From positions 12,868,474 through 12,932,473 of the forward strand of contig CM071574.1 in assembly GCA_036426205.1 (NCBI GenBank): a stretch of DNA of 64,000 bases, given 5' to 3'. Shown here piece by piece: positions 24,680-36,110 of this stretch; the first letter of the stretch is position 1, and every line of letters starts with the position of its first letter. Source of the stretch: Ascaphus truei. Lineage: Eukaryota; Chordata; Amphibia; Anura; Ascaphidae. A program made the position numbers and the translations under genes. Below the pieces are notes generated by a model. It worked only from the letters and a program-made list of their open reading frames with translations, did not search any database and was not told where the DNA came from.

Positions 24680-25926
24680 CAGTTAGTTAGCAGTAAGGAA
24701 TTCCCTGTGGCATGCATAGAAATTCAAGGTCAGACATTTTTCAGACAGCATCATAAGAAACTTTTTGAGCAGCAATGTAGGTACAGTAGAGCAGAATATT
24801 AGGTAATGTGTGCAATAGTTTCATCATTTGGGTTGAATTAGAGACATGGGAAGGCCAAGTCCTATGGTTCTGCTTTCGTTTCTTTTTTTGTGTGCTAAAC
24901 TTTAACCCAAATTTCTGTAGCACAGATTGTGTTGCATTTTATATGCCCTAAGAAACGTTCTGATTCAACTGTGCTGAAAAATTACACAGAAAAATGTTCC
25001 AGTTTAATTAATATGTAGTTAAGCTTTGTAGAAATGACACATTTTTATATTTGATTAATGTCCTCCTTCGTTTTAAATATTATTCTGAGGTTTACCAGGG
25101 TTTTGACTTATAGGTAAACATTGAAGCACATATTTGAATTAGCTAATTATTTGGAAAATTCAATTTCTTAGTGTTTACTGAAACTCAAACTACTTCCAAA
25201 ACCAGTTCTTTTGTTGAACTTGCCTTCCAAATTTAGCAGGCGAGTAAGTACTGTAGGCTGTACACATACCCTTTTTAGGAGTTGTAAACATTCTCGTATT
25301 CCCTCTACTGCAATGCGTGATGTTTTTTCTTATGTGGAGGCGGTTTCATTAGTATCCAACAATCACATTTAAGGGCAGATCTGCATGGTTTTCTGCAGGG
25401 TTTTTAGATCCTACTGTATGTTACAATATTGTGACATTAACCAACTGCAAAGGCAACTTGCTTCTCAACTAATTTTGAGCCTTTTGTAGATCACTGAGGA
25501 ACTAATACTATTGTAGAACTCTACGGTGTTTACAAAATGCTGTCTAAACACATCTTAGATCGGGGCTGGCGTTTTTATTGCTTGGTGTTCATCAACAAAA
25601 GATATTTTCAATTTCAGAAAACGCCTCAGTAATACTGTTACATTTATTGGCAAGTGTAGTCTGCCAGAAAATGTAATCCTTTCTCAATATGATGGAATGT
25701 GTTTGTGTATGTTCAATGTGACAGAACACGGGAATGCAAAGTCATTATCTTCCATTAATGATGACGAAGATACAGCCAAATAAATAAACAGATGATGTTA
25801 ATATTTATATATCCTAGCTACAGTACATTGATTAAAGGTGCAATGATGCCTTTCTTTGCATTCTAAGGTGATACATTTTCTTATGCGAAAAAGAGACTTA
25901 CTTTGGAGCAATGGTAATCAAATAAG
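24680..25926. other. Intergenic, no assigned feature
   Basis: AT-rich sequence of ordinary complexity; no reading frame, tandem repeat or family recognised. Confidence 0.5.
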
Positions 25927-26434
25927 CAAAAGACAGGGAAGCCCAACGCTACATCCAATTTGACAAAATATATATGGTAATAAGTATAAAGTTAAATACT
26001 TCAATAATAATATTTTCTTGGTCATTTAGTTAAACCCTTTGGTCAAAGAGCTATAAGCCTGCATGCCAATGTCAATGCATAACCAAATATGCAGGTCCTA
26101 ACGCTACACTGTGAACCTGCCCTTTTACCTCTGTATGAGGAGGAACAATCTTTTAACAACTTTTTAACTTGGGAGTTTTTTTTCATTTGCTGAGTGGACA
26201 GGACCTACTATGGTTGTTTCCCCTCATACAGAGGTAAAAGGGAAGGTTCACAGTGTAGTGTTAGGACCTGCATATTTGGTTATGCATTGACGTTGGCATG
26301 CAGGCTTATAGCACTTTGGCCAAAGGGTTTAACTAAATGACAAAGAAAATATTATTATTGAAGTATTTAACTTATACTTACAGCCATATATATTTTGTCA
26401 AATTGAATGTAGCATTGGGCTTTCCTGTCTTTTG
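25927..26434. mobile_element. MITE with ~230-bp terminal inverted repeats
   Basis: The left arm from CAAAAGACAGGGAAGCCCAA and the right arm ending GGGCTTTCCTGTCTTTTG are inverse copies for about 230 bp, around a short unique centre (near 26160-26215). Related copies at 9235-9585 and 15865-15935. Confidence 0.75.
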
Positions 26435-26605
26435 TTATATACATTTGCCACGCTCAGTAGCACTCCTTTTGCAATAAATATATATGATGTGGTGGGTGTT
26501 GGGTTTTGAGCATGCTGGGAATGTGTGCGTTAATTTAATCAAATAAGCAATCATAACTGCTATATGCTCACCACACCATCTTGAGGAGCAACAAGGAAAA
26601 AAAGG

Positions 26606-26607
<2 letters not shown>

Positions 26608-26671
<64 letters not shown>

Positions 26672-26785
26672 GAGAGCAGCTTAAGACCAGGAGAGGATGA
26701 GGAGAGACGAGAGAGAGCGGGAGAGAGGATGAGACGAGAGAGATGATTGTGAAGGAGGCGGAGAGGAGAGAGGAGTAGACGAGAG

Positions 26786-26829
<44 letters not shown>
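26608..26829. repeat. (GA)n microsatellite, two blocks
   Basis: Pure GA at 26608-26665 and 26797-26829, with degenerate GA-rich sequence between. Confidence 0.95.
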
Positions 26830-26835
<6 letters not shown>

Positions 26836-26943
26836 TATATAATACAGTAGAATAATCTTTTTGATGTCCAATTATTTAAACTGGTAGTATATTAAACTGA
26901 ACATTTTCATGCAGCAATATGGGTTTAATTTTTGTATAACAGG

Positions 26944-27283
26944 ATTGAAGCTGGGGGTCTTCGGAGCTGAACTGTGTTAATTTCAGCTCCGGGGACCCCT
27001 GGCTTCCAGAGATACTTTGCTCAGCAGCGGTGTCGGTATCTGTGCAGTTTAAATGTCCCGGTCATGCTGGCCAATAAGAAGCCGCACCTGATGACGTCAC
27101 GGCTTCCTATTGGCCCATGTGACGTGGGACATTCAAACGCTAACATTATGTTAGGCACACAGTTCCCTGGCTGCAGATACATGCACCCCCTATGGAGGTA
27201 TCTCTGGATAGCCGGGGTAGGGGGGGGGGGGGTGACAGAGCTGAAATGAAGACAGTTGAGCTCCAAAGACCCCCTACTTCAAT
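26944..27283. mobile_element. Palindromic MITE, copy 2
   Basis: Begins ATTGAAGCTGGGGGTC and ends with the inverse GACCCCCTACTTCAAT; inner inverted pair GGCCAATAAGAAGC / GCTTCCTATTGGCC. Homologous to 18151-18479. Interrupted by a poly-G run near 27220. Confidence 0.7.
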
Positions 27284-27584
27284 TGTGCAGCTTTAAGTTC
27301 AGTATCAATTGTGTTGGATTTAATGGGAGTAACAAATATGTGAATGTTTATAGAACAAAAGGCAGAGAAAAAGATACTATTTGCGGGAGATTCCATTTTA
27401 CAGACACATTTTGCAGTGACAGATGCTCAGTGACAGAAGAGTGAAACTCTTATACAAATATTTAATGACACCTTATTCACCAATATTAAAAGAGGGGCCG
27501 TATTTTATTTACATATTGCCAGCCATGTACGCAGGACTTTATAGAGCTATTGTTAAAAAAAAAAAAAAAAAGACAGAAACAGGG

Positions 27585-27695
27585 AGAATCGTACAAATAG
27601 GAATAAGTGCATCAAATAAAAAGTAAGCATTCACGGAAAAAAGTCCCGGTCCTAAAGAGCCTACACTCTAACTAGTGTTTGGGAGACACATGCTA
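27585..27695. repeat. Dispersed repeat fragment
   Basis: Shares AATAAGTGCATCA and a (T/C)CCTAAAGAGC(C/T)TACA-type segment with 35975-36090. Probably part of an L2-like or SINE tail family. Confidence 0.4.
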
Positions 27696-27923
27696 GATTA
27701 CTTGGAAGTGCAAGTTCTATTGGGTGTGTGTATGCAGTGGGCATATGTGATCATATTAGTGAGCTATGGAAATTTTTAACCATCAAGGTGACTTTTTAGG
27801 CACGTCTCCTCATGTTATACTACAAAGAGAATCGAGTCGATAAGAAGCATTTACACAAATCTTATTAGTGTTGCCACATGTGCTTGAAAGGCAGGAGAAA
27901 TTCAGATGTATCGCTGGTAACAA

Positions 27924-28089
27924 GAAGTCCGAACTCTCGTGGACTTTTATAAAATCTTTCATTCATTTACATTGGACAAACATTCAGTACTATCCGTAGA
28001 CCTTCTCCGTTGAGGTTCAGGACAGAACCACAGCATTGACCAATGTAAACAAATAAAAGACTTTATAAAAGTCCACGAGTGTTGACTTC
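27924..28089. mobile_element. Foldback MITE, 166 bp
   Basis: Arms GAAGTC…CTCGTGGACTTTTATAAA… and the inverse at 28050-28089 match over about 50 bp (ending in TTTACATTGG / CCAATGTAAA). Confidence 0.65.
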
Positions 28090-28274
28090 CAGCAGTGATT
28101 CTAATAAGAGAGGCATTAATGGAGGAAATAAGAGTTAACGGAGACATATTGAAGAAATGAATCACTCAAGGAACTTGTAATATTGATGAGAGTTATGTGG
28201 AGTTTTGAGCTACCCCTAATCAAAAGGGTACAGCTACTGCCCATGTCCCAGGTTTTATAACCTGGGCATCATCT

Positions 28275-28860
28275 TTGATCAAGTGACCTCAGTTGATAAC
28301 TGTTTCTTTTTTTAAAATCTGAGGCTGTTTTGGAGTTTTCTTCCACTCCTGTCATCTATGAACCTTGAGTCACTGGTCCACTCTTTCTGTCGATGTGGTT
28401 GGACTACGGGAATGCCTTATATGCAAGACTAATGGTGTACCTGATGTGAAGGCTACAGGTGGTGCAGAATGCTGCAGCTCAGATGCTGAGATGTATTTCT
28501 CACTTTGGGCATATTACTCCCATCCTGCACGATCTATACTAACTCCTAGTGATCTTCCGTGTTCAGTTCACGTTGGCTATTATGACCTTTTAAACCTTGC
28601 AGAGTCAAAGGCCTGCCTATATGCAGTCTCTTTTGATGCCTTGGAGGGATACTGGTTATGATATCAGGTCCTCAGGGGGATCTGCCTCTCTGTGCTAAGG
28701 GTACTGCACACTATGCTGGGTGGGCGGGCCTTCTTGTGTGCAATTTCAGAGGTCTGGAACTTACTACTGCCAGAGCTTATGTGTATATCAACTTCACCAC
28801 TGTTTCGGGAACAGTGTAAGACTAATATTTTCCCCCTAGCTTTTCCCATCTAACAAAATA
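28275..28860 (+). pseudogene. L2-like LINE ORF2 C-terminal fragment
   Basis: Frames on the plus strand show LDYGNALYARL, LQVVQNAAAQML, HFGHITPILHDL, FRVQF and GYDIRSSGGSASLC, the conserved C-terminal block of L2-type LINE polyproteins (LDYCNALYAGL…LQxVQNAAARL…HITPVLxxLHWLPV…). Several frameshifts and stops. Confidence 0.75.
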
Positions 28861-29047
28861 ATCGCATATAACTTTAGCTTGTTCTTAAACTGATTGTCAA
28901 GTATTACAGTGCTCCCTTAAGTGGAAGCAAATATTTATTTAAAAAACAAATGATGATGAGTTATGCTAATCTTGGAGGGGCACAAAATGTATGTATATAT
29001 TGTGGATATCTGCACAATGTATAAGATATTATAATTTATAGATAGAT

Positions 29048-29500
29048 GGAAGATGGCAGCAGTGGCACAAAGTTTGTAGTAAGTAATGAATGTATTTCAG
29101 CCTCCATCCATCCTGCAGAGATCTGCCAATTTTGCAGAGAACTAGAAAAAGTTCAGGTAGGGATTTGAACTGTATTTGGGGGCCATAGGAGCTGAGGAGA
29201 AAGATGAAGAAGTTAACTCATCAATATTTTTACATGTTGTGTGGGAGGAAGCATTGGGTATTTACAACTTTTGAGAGACATTTTTACATGCATGCAAAAA
29301 AGTGATGAAACCATAGAGCAAATATGTCATTGAATTCATGAAACTCGTAAGACCTGTGCCTTTGGTGCATTGACAGAATTTTTGATCAGAGATCCAATAA
29401 TTTGTGGCATCAAAAAAGCGTTGAGAGAGAATTCTCCGTAAAGCAGATCTAACCTTCGATTAAGTGCTGTAGGTATGAAGGGCAGCCGAACATACAAGCA
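29048..29500 (+). pseudogene. Gypsy gag remnant
   Basis: Reads FRxGFELYLGAIGAEEKDEE near 29155-29215, the conserved Gag block (FxLYLxATGADEKDD), then later RDPIICGIKK and LRERILRKADLT (RDxIVCGIxDxxLRERLL…DLTL). Stops interrupt it. Confidence 0.75.
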
Positions 29501-29639
29501 AAAGAACAGAATTCACCAAAAGAGGTTATCCTTCACCAAAAAGAGGACAGTTAGAAATGGTAATAAAAATCAGACACATACTGTACAGTTTATGGAAAGT
29601 CAACGCTACAGGAGATAGCAGCTATAGAGTGGTATGTGG

Positions 29640-30068
29640 AAAGTGGGGGTTACAGCACAGCCCCAAACAATATGTCGCGTTTGAGGAGCTCTGTCATAAA
29701 TGTGGCAAAAAATAATCATTTTGCAAAGTGCTGTAAATGGCAGAGACAGAAAAGGCAAGTGCATGCAGTTAAACACATTGTCAAAGGAAATTTATGTCGA
29801 TGTGCTGGAAACCAGAACAGCTGATGAGAGGGACTGGACATCCCCACCCGCACCAATGACACTGAATCAAACCTACATGACTTTGAAACTGGACAATGGA
29901 GTGCAGATTAACATCCTATCTGAAAAAGAATATAAGAAACTGAAAGCTAAACCAAAACGGATAGCAACAACAATAAAAGTTATTCTGGAACTATTGAATG
30001 GAAGATGTATTTTTAGCATTAGTCATAAAAACACCACGTACAAGCTTCCATTTATTATGTTACACTGA
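29640..30068 (+). pseudogene. Gypsy zinc knuckle and protease remnant
   Basis: KNNHFAKCCK (end of a CCHC knuckle) and VHAV, then after a frameshift TYMTLKLDNGVQINILSEKE: the retroviral-type aspartic protease with the DTGA motif changed to DNGV, so the active-site triad is damaged. Confidence 0.75.
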
Positions 30069-30244
30069 TTTTAGGCCTGAGAAAGCAAGTACTGTCATTG
30101 CAAGATTGCCCTAAACCTAGTTGTGATCACTCATTTTGGAATTCCAGGACCTGTTTCAAGGGTATGGATGCTTGTCTGGTGAGCATACGCAAAATAGGCA
30201 AGTCCATAGAGTCATACATCCATGTTAAAAAGTGCTGTTTGTTC

Positions 30245-30962
30245 TACATATAATCTTTTTTTTTTTTTAAACTTATATGTTTATAACATTTTTCACACAT
30301 AAATGGGAAGGGGAAGATAGAAAAAGGGCGGGGGGAACAACCATTTTGTATCAAATTTCTTACAAACAACAACAGTCACATTACATATCATACAACATTT
30401 GGTGTTTGCGCTGTAAACCAATCCCCTGCAGTTTCTCAACATTTGATAAACAGCATATTTTACGTTCATCACTCCCATATCCACTCTCCTTCCGGGAGCG
30501 CACCCCTATCCAGCATCCCAGGGATCCCAGACCCTATCCAGCATCCCACACCCTGTCATACTTCCTTGTGGTATGATTCAGATATGAGGTAAGTTTCTCC
30601 ATTAATTGGATGTCATTGATCCTTCTAATAACTTCTCTTCTGGAGGGCAAGAGTGTCTTTTTCCACACCACTGCTACAGCGCATCTGGCTGCTGTTAGAA
30701 TATGCAGAATCCATTTTTGTGTATGATGATTCACATCTTCCATGGGTTTAGCCAGAATAATTAGGATTGGATCTAGCGGGATTTTGATATCAGTCACATC
30801 TTTTATTAGTTTCAAAACTGTCCTCCAGTACATCTGCATTACTGGTCAATACTACCAGATATATGTGCCAAATCTCCTATTTGTCCACAACCCCTCCAAC
30901 ATCTATCTGAGGTCCCCAGGAACATCTGCTTTAATTTTTGGGGGTGTAGTACCAACGTAACA
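30245..30962 (-). mobile_element. 5'-truncated Tx1/L1-clade LINE tail
   Basis: The minus strand encodes the C-terminus of an L1-type ORF2: CWRGCGQIGDLAHIWW at about 30870-30915, then WRTVLKLIKDVTDIKIPLDP and the conserved LHILTAARCAVAVVWK…(I/V)xRINDIQLMEKLTSYL. A 3' UTR and a poly(A) tail (poly-T on the plus strand at 30249-30268) follow. It is 5' truncated at about 30960, as usual for L1, and inserted in the Gypsy remnant. Confidence 0.75.
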
Positions 30963-31199
30963 ACATTTTATATATAGTCTGTTTTGTTACCGTACATACT
31001 GTATAGAGGTTTTACCTATGAAGACATCAACATCTCCATGGATGACCGTTATTTGAGGTTCAATGATAAAAGAGCATACAAGGTTGCAAAATGAACATTT
31101 ATTGACAACGTTGTTTCCAATGAAGTTATTATATAAGACCTGACCAAAAAAGTGCCATCCATTGAATAGGAAAATGTCCACAGTCAAAAGGATGCTCAT

Positions 31200-31560
31200 C
31201 AGTTCCCTTCCTTGTTGACTCCCTTCAAAAATGTATTCCTAATCAGTACAACCAACCTCACACTGATGAGACCCAAAAGGTCGAAACAGTTGTCTGTGAG
31301 AGGTTTGACTGGCTGTGCATCTAATACCATGCTGTACTTAAAAGCAGTGTGAACAGCGAGCATTTGTTTATATGGGTTCCATGTAAAAATGGATTTCAGG
31401 CAAAAGGTGACACATTGTGTGCTCATTTGCATGTCATTTCACAGAATCCCTTGCTGCAAAGGAAGCACTGTATGCTAGGTGATAATGGTGAAAGGCAGGG
31501 TTGCAGACCTGTCTAAGACATGTGAATGACTCACAAGTGGTATTCTTTATAATCTATCAA
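31200..31560 (+). mobile_element. Hammerhead-bearing repeat, copy 2
   Basis: About 360 bp inserted within the Gypsy remnant (29.0-34.2 kb). It begins near the ribozyme and runs through a conserved body to CATGTGAATGACTCACAAGT near 31540. It aligns by eye over its whole length with 5490-5815 (plus) and, inverted, with 43225-43395. No protein-coding capacity is seen. I infer a non-autonomous retroelement or the terminal part of a Penelope-like element. Confidence 0.75.
31254..31305 (+). ncRNA. Hammerhead ribozyme, type I, intact core
   Basis: All core bases are present in order: stem I 5' strand (31254-31262), CTGATGA (31263-31269), stem II GACC/GGTC with a five-base loop (31270-31282), GAAA (31283-31286), a minimal two-base-pair stem III (AC/GT) with a four-base loop, and cleavage-site GTC (31292-31294), followed by the stem I 3' strand TGTGAGAGGTT. 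Predicted self-cleavage is after C31294. Hammerheads with such short stem III are known from Penelope-like elements and other eukaryotic retroelements, including amphibian ones. It sits at one end of a repeat (31200-31560) that has further copies at 5.5 and 43.3 kb. Confidence 0.85.
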
Positions 31561-31630
31561 CAAAGACAGCACCACTGAGGAAACTTGAAAACTAAAAATA
31601 AATGGTTATAAAAAAGTGGAATCATGGTAA

Positions 31631-31852
31631 ATGCTGAAACAATTGGTGCAGGAGTTAGTCTGGACATTTTATGTACCAGAAATACCTATTATATTTCCAG
31701 GAGATGCATCACAATCAGGACTGGGGGCGGTAATCTTTCAGAAGCACGATTGCCAGCAACCCGCAGCTTATGCCTCAAGATCATTAACTGATGCAGAAAC
31801 CAAGTGTGCACAGGTTGAGAAGGAGCTTTTAGGGGGCTACCACTTAAAATGA
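31631..31852 (+). pseudogene. Gypsy RNase H fragment, first copy
   Basis: Reads GDASQSGLGAVIFQKHDCQQ, then PAAYASRSLTDAETKCAQVE and KELL: the N-terminal half of Gypsy RNase H (first catalytic Asp in DAS; Glu in EKELL). Confidence 0.8.
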
Positions 31853-32394
31853 CAGTTGTAAAACAGATGGAGGGCAGTATGGAAATGTAGTACGTCTCCA
31901 TGTAACAATTTATAAAGCACATTTTTATGTGTTGTGCGGTGTATGCATCAAGTTATTTTTCACAAAGAAAAAATTGAAGCTAGGGGGTGGATTTAGAGGT
32001 GAACTTTGGATATTATCTGTGGAGCACATACTGTATGTAAATTATATGTGATATTACACCAAGTACGCACCACTTTTGTGCACCATACAGTAAATGTGTC
32101 AATATTGTCAGTCAAATTTTTCTCTGTGTAAAAGACTAATGTAAGTAGACACAAATCATTCTTAATGCATTTATATGTATGAACATGAAATACAATATTC
32201 AAAAATGGCAGCCAAATGTAAGAACTTGTATAAAGACATTCTGTACCAACATATGACGGTAATAATTTTAGGTGATACATTTTTTGTTTTGTTTTACCCA
32301 ATGCTTTCTTTCAATTAATTTTCAAAAAACAATTCTTCATACATATCTCCCATAGTTTGCATGTGAACAATTTAATAAATATAGAAATCAGAAA

Positions 32395-32784
32395 GGCCTA
32401 TTAAAATGTCAGCAGATGCATCATAATGGGGACTGGGTGCAGTAATTCTCAAGAAGCCCAATTATTGCTGGGAACCTGTGTCTTATGCCTCCAAATCATT
32501 AACTGAAGCCAGGTGTGCACAGATTGAGAGGTTTTTAAGGAATATTATTTTCTTGTGAACGATTTAATCAATATATTCATGGCCAGATGGTGGAAATAGA
32601 AACAGATCACAAGACCCTGATAGCCTTATTTGTTGAACCATTAAATAACTGCACTTTGAAGAATAAACTAATGATAATACAATTACAGAAGTATGATTTA
32701 GTTGCAATTTATATGCCAGGTAAAAGCATTTTTGCAGGAGGTGCACTTTCCACACTTTCTTCTCATCGTACCAATGTACGATGA
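32395..32784 (+). pseudogene. Gypsy RNase H fragment, second copy
   Basis: Starts SADAS-WGLGAVILKKPNYC and VSYASKSLTEARCAQIE (repeating the 31.7 kb segment), then continues in another frame with VEIETDHKTLIALF, IIQLQKYDLVAIYMPGKSIF and ALSTLS, the C-terminal half of RNase H. The final motif (usually ADxLSR) reads GALSTLS. Confidence 0.75.
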
Positions 32785-32999
32785 GAAGACCTGAAACGGA
32801 GATGTAAGTTCATGTTGATCCAATTGTAACGTTTTTGTAGCTAACCACCAGCTGCAAGGAATCAAACAACAAACAGAGAAGTATTAATCACTAAGGATCC
32901 TTGCAGATGTAATAATGAAAGGGTAAACTGATGAAAAAGGAAACTGCTCTACAAGTATAAGAAACTCCTACAACTGCAGACATTAACTTTCAGTAATAG

Positions 33000-33740
33000 A
33001 AAAAATTATTTTCAAGGACAGTGAGATTGTAATACCAATGAGCCTTCAAAAAATAAATGCTGCAAAGGGTCCATGAGGGTCATTTAGTAGTAGATAAGTG
33101 GAAAAAAAAAAAAAAAGAAGCATGAGAAGTGATATGATGATTGGCCTCAAATTAATCAAGACCTTGCAAATATGGTACAAAATGGTTTTCCATGCGGAGC
33201 CACTGAAGCCTCACTCTATTCCACATAGAGTTTATGAGAAGGTAGTTGCCAATATATTTACCTGGAAAGTACAAAAGGCATATTTTCCAGGCATGGTATT
33301 CTACATGAGGTCAAGAGTGATAACGGGCTACAATATACCAGCACCGAATAGAGGCAATTTGCCAGAAATTTAAATATTTGTCACACATCTAGTCCAAATT
33401 TACCCTCAAACAAACAGATTTGTGAAAAGTTTAGTCAAGACAGTAAAAACCTAATGAAAATAATAAATGATTTTGAATGTTGGGGTAAATTGTAGAGAGT
33501 TGTATTAGTTAACTGAAGCACACCACTGGTCAATGTTTTGTTTCCAGTTCAACTGTTGATGTGGAGAAGGATTAAGTAAAATGTATCAATCATTAACAAT
33601 TTGCTGAAATATCAAGACAATGAGCAAAGAAGAAAGATAAAAAAACAGCAGGACCGAAAACAAAAAACATTGCTTTGACAGAACAGCCCATAATCTGCCA
33701 CAATTTAACCCAGGAAATAGGATTAGTACTGTCACGGCCC
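33000..33740 (+). pseudogene. Gypsy integrase remnant
   Basis: IFKDSEIVIPMSLQKI marks the integrase N-terminal lead, then EPLKPHSIPHRVYEKVVANI (family-like EPLxxHxIPxRPWxKVxxDL; the first catalytic Asp appears as Asn) and later PNLPSN/QIYPQTN (the HYPQSNG-like site) and a basic KQQDRKQKT tail. Broken frame. Confidence 0.7.
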
Positions 33741-33895
33741 CCTTAAACCTCCAACATCCCCGTAAAAATTTGGGGATGTTTTCTGTTTCTAACGGACTTG
33801 GCCGCGCGTCAACCGACAAGAAATATGCCGCATCTGCCCGCGATTTCAAAAATCGCGGGGAAACGGCCGCAGGAGACTAAAGGCGGCCGCCACTG
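33725..33895. mobile_element. GC-rich non-coding insertion
   Basis: GC-rich stretch with an internal palindrome (CCCGCGATTTCAAAAATCGCGGG type) and GCGGCCGC, lying within the Gypsy polyprotein tail. Its palindrome style recalls 1340-1359. Confidence 0.45.
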
Positions 33896-34221
33896 TATGT
33901 GGAATCACATTTCTGAGGCCAGAGAGGTAACATCATAGAAAAAGTGTAACCAGGGTCCTATGTAGTCCACACAGACTTCAAAGAAATTGAAGGGACCTTC
34001 GGATAATGCATGAAAGTCCAGACACAGTGACCGCTAATCGTGACCCTTCCATTATGGCCCCTGAAACAGATAATAAGGAAAATGGCATGCAACACGATGA
34101 CAACTCTGATTCAGCTGAAAGGGAAACATTGAGAAAATCAGTGAGGGACATCAAATGACCCGATTGAGACTTACTAACTAGAGACAAAACAGTTTAAAAA
34201 TGAAACAGAATGTGGTCAAGC

Positions 34222-34258
34222 CTTCAGTATGTATGTATGTATGTATGTATGTATGTAT
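34222..34258. repeat. (TATG)n microsatellite
   Basis: About nine ATGT-type units directly left of LTR copy B; the same motif follows its right end (35634-35650). Confidence 0.9.
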
Positions 34259-35633
34259 AATCATGGCTGGTTCCTGGCTACCATTCTGCCCTCACTGGCA
34301 TACAAGTCCTGGTAAGAGCAGGCAGTGCCAGTACCAATCATGGGTTTTCCCCACACAGGCAGCCTTTTGAGTGAGAGGGGAGGAGGAGTGACTAGGTCTG
34401 TGTTCTAACCAATCCTGGGTTCAAACCTGGTACCTACTGTACTTAAGGCAACCATACATTCTTTAGTGTGTCTCTACTGTGATAGAGACAAGGTATCACA
34501 CCGGCCTGCTGAGCACTCTCCCCTAAGGGGAGAGTGAGTGATCACATATTCCCCTGGTCCTGCTAGAGGGCTGGGGAAGAGCAAGGACTGCTGCGGGGGG
34601 CCTTGACCCGTAGTGAAGGTCCAGGGACCATCCTGAGCTTGGGAGACCAGAACAGAGACTGTGGTAGGCAGAGGACTGCCGTGTTGCTGTGAAGTGTACA
34701 GGAATAAAGCTGGTTCCAGTTGAATATACCTCCTGCCTGGCGTGTGATCTTACTGGGGATGAGCGGTAACCGTTTCAACTGTAGGAGATCGCCTCCATAC
34801 TGTGAGGCTCAGGAAGCCACGTCGCCATCCGCATGCTCCCCACTCGCCTTCACCGCCGCGCCGCTTGCTCCCGCCTCCTCCCACGCCAGGCAACCACCGC
34901 TGCACTGGTGCACATGCCTCCTAATAGCACAGATCACGGACGCATGCACGCGCGCTCTAAGGTCCACCTCCTCACTCAACTTTGCCCTCGGCACCTGCAC
35001 CCTGTCCTACCATAGTCCTCACCTTGCACACACCTCCATGCTGCAGGTACCTCATTGGACGCTCTCTCCTACATATGCTAAGCTGCACCACTGGAAAATC
35101 AGCTGAGCATAGTTCCAGTTGCATTGCACCCACCTCTTCTCTGCCTCCACAGTCTTGCTGCTTATCTTCCTGTGTACTGACCCGGCTTTCCAGGACGACG
35201 CACTCTTCTCCAAACCTGACCTCGGCAAATGGACTACGACGAGTCTGCTCTCTCCAAACCCAGACACGGCTAATAGTACCTGCAACGTTCTGTACCTCTC
35301 CTCCTCTGACCCCGACAAGTATATCGACCATCCACACCTCTCCAACTCGACTACCCCGACCAACTCTACACTCCAGACGCGCCCCCCGTGGCTGTGGGTG
35401 GCGTAATATCCTTTCCCACCTCAGCACCGTGGTCCCGCCTTGTTTGTGGGGAGCACAGCGTGACATACATCTGGAGCTTACGGCATATGGAGGCGCTGTG
35501 TACCATGGAGTAAATGTCCTGCAGTCCCCACAACCATCGGCGGACACCTCAGCCTCTTGTGAACCAGCAGGTAGCATGCATCATACACCTGTTAACAGAG
35601 GATCTCCCAAGGGGCGGGGGAAACACCGTTACA
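34254..35633 (+). mobile_element. Solo LTR copy B, with a nested insertion
   Basis: Starts TGTATAATCATGGCTGG and ends AAACACCGTTACA. Aligns with copies A and C (TACTTAAGG, AATAAAGCTGG signal, GGAGGCGCT, CCGGGGA-like ends). Interrupted by a 665-bp segment (34801-35465). Flanks lie in a TATG microsatellite, so the target duplication cannot be read. Confidence 0.65.
34801..35465. mobile_element. Nested insertion, LTR-like
   Basis: TGTGAGGCTC…GCGTGACA (TG…CA) interrupting LTR B, flanked by TAC on both sides. Absent from copies A and C at the same point. GC-rich, with open frames on both strands that show no family match; taken as non-coding. Confidence 0.5.
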
Positions 35634-35974
35634 TATGTATGTATGTATATAGGGTGCTAGGGTTTGTTGTTTTCTTGTTAGGGAAGATGTGGAGCTTTGT
35701 ACATTGTATTAGTTAGTATAATTTATAGATGATCCTTTATATTGAACAGTGTTATTAATAAAGGAATTTAGTGCAGATCCTTAGCAGTGAGGCAGAGGAA
35801 GAGTGGTCATATCATGTAACTAGAAAGAAGCTGCACTCTACAATATGGCTATTTATAATTCAAATGGCTTTCCTACTTTCTAAACCGACAAAGATCAAAT
35901 ATGGATATTTTTTTGCATCAACCAGGTATGCTGTACAGTATTTTACAATTTTTGCAAACATTATGGTACAATAA

Positions 35975-36110
35975 CAATACCATGATTAGAATAACACAGA
36001 CGCAATAAGTGCATCATGGCATTAATGTAACATTGGGAGAAAGGCGTCACACTACCTAGTCCAAAGAGCTTTCAATCTAATCCGTATGTGGGAAGACCAT
36101 CAGAAATGGG
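35975..36110. repeat. Dispersed repeat fragment
   Basis: AATAAGTGCATCATGG and CCAAAGAGCTTTCAATCTAA, matching 27585-27695; likely the tail of an L2/SINE-type family. Confidence 0.4.

Larger units (their letters stand above)
29048..34175 (+). pseudogene. Decayed Gypsy retrotransposon (gag to integrase)
   Basis: Order on the plus strand: gag start and matrix/capsid-like part (29048-29500), zinc knuckle and aspartic protease (29640-30068), pre-RT linker (30085-30240), a Tx1/L1 LINE insertion, the hammerhead repeat insertion, RNase H in two partial copies (31631-31852 and 32395-32772), integrase (33000-33470) and the polyprotein tail (33590-34175, split by a GC-rich insertion 33725-33895). The RT domain is gone. 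Multiple stops and frameshifts throughout; not functional. Flanking LTRs were not identified with certainty. Confidence 0.8.

Noticed and set aside
34972..35716. Frames of 201 and 244 codons on opposite strands
   Set aside because: GC-rich nested LTR-like insertion; neither translation resembles a known protein.
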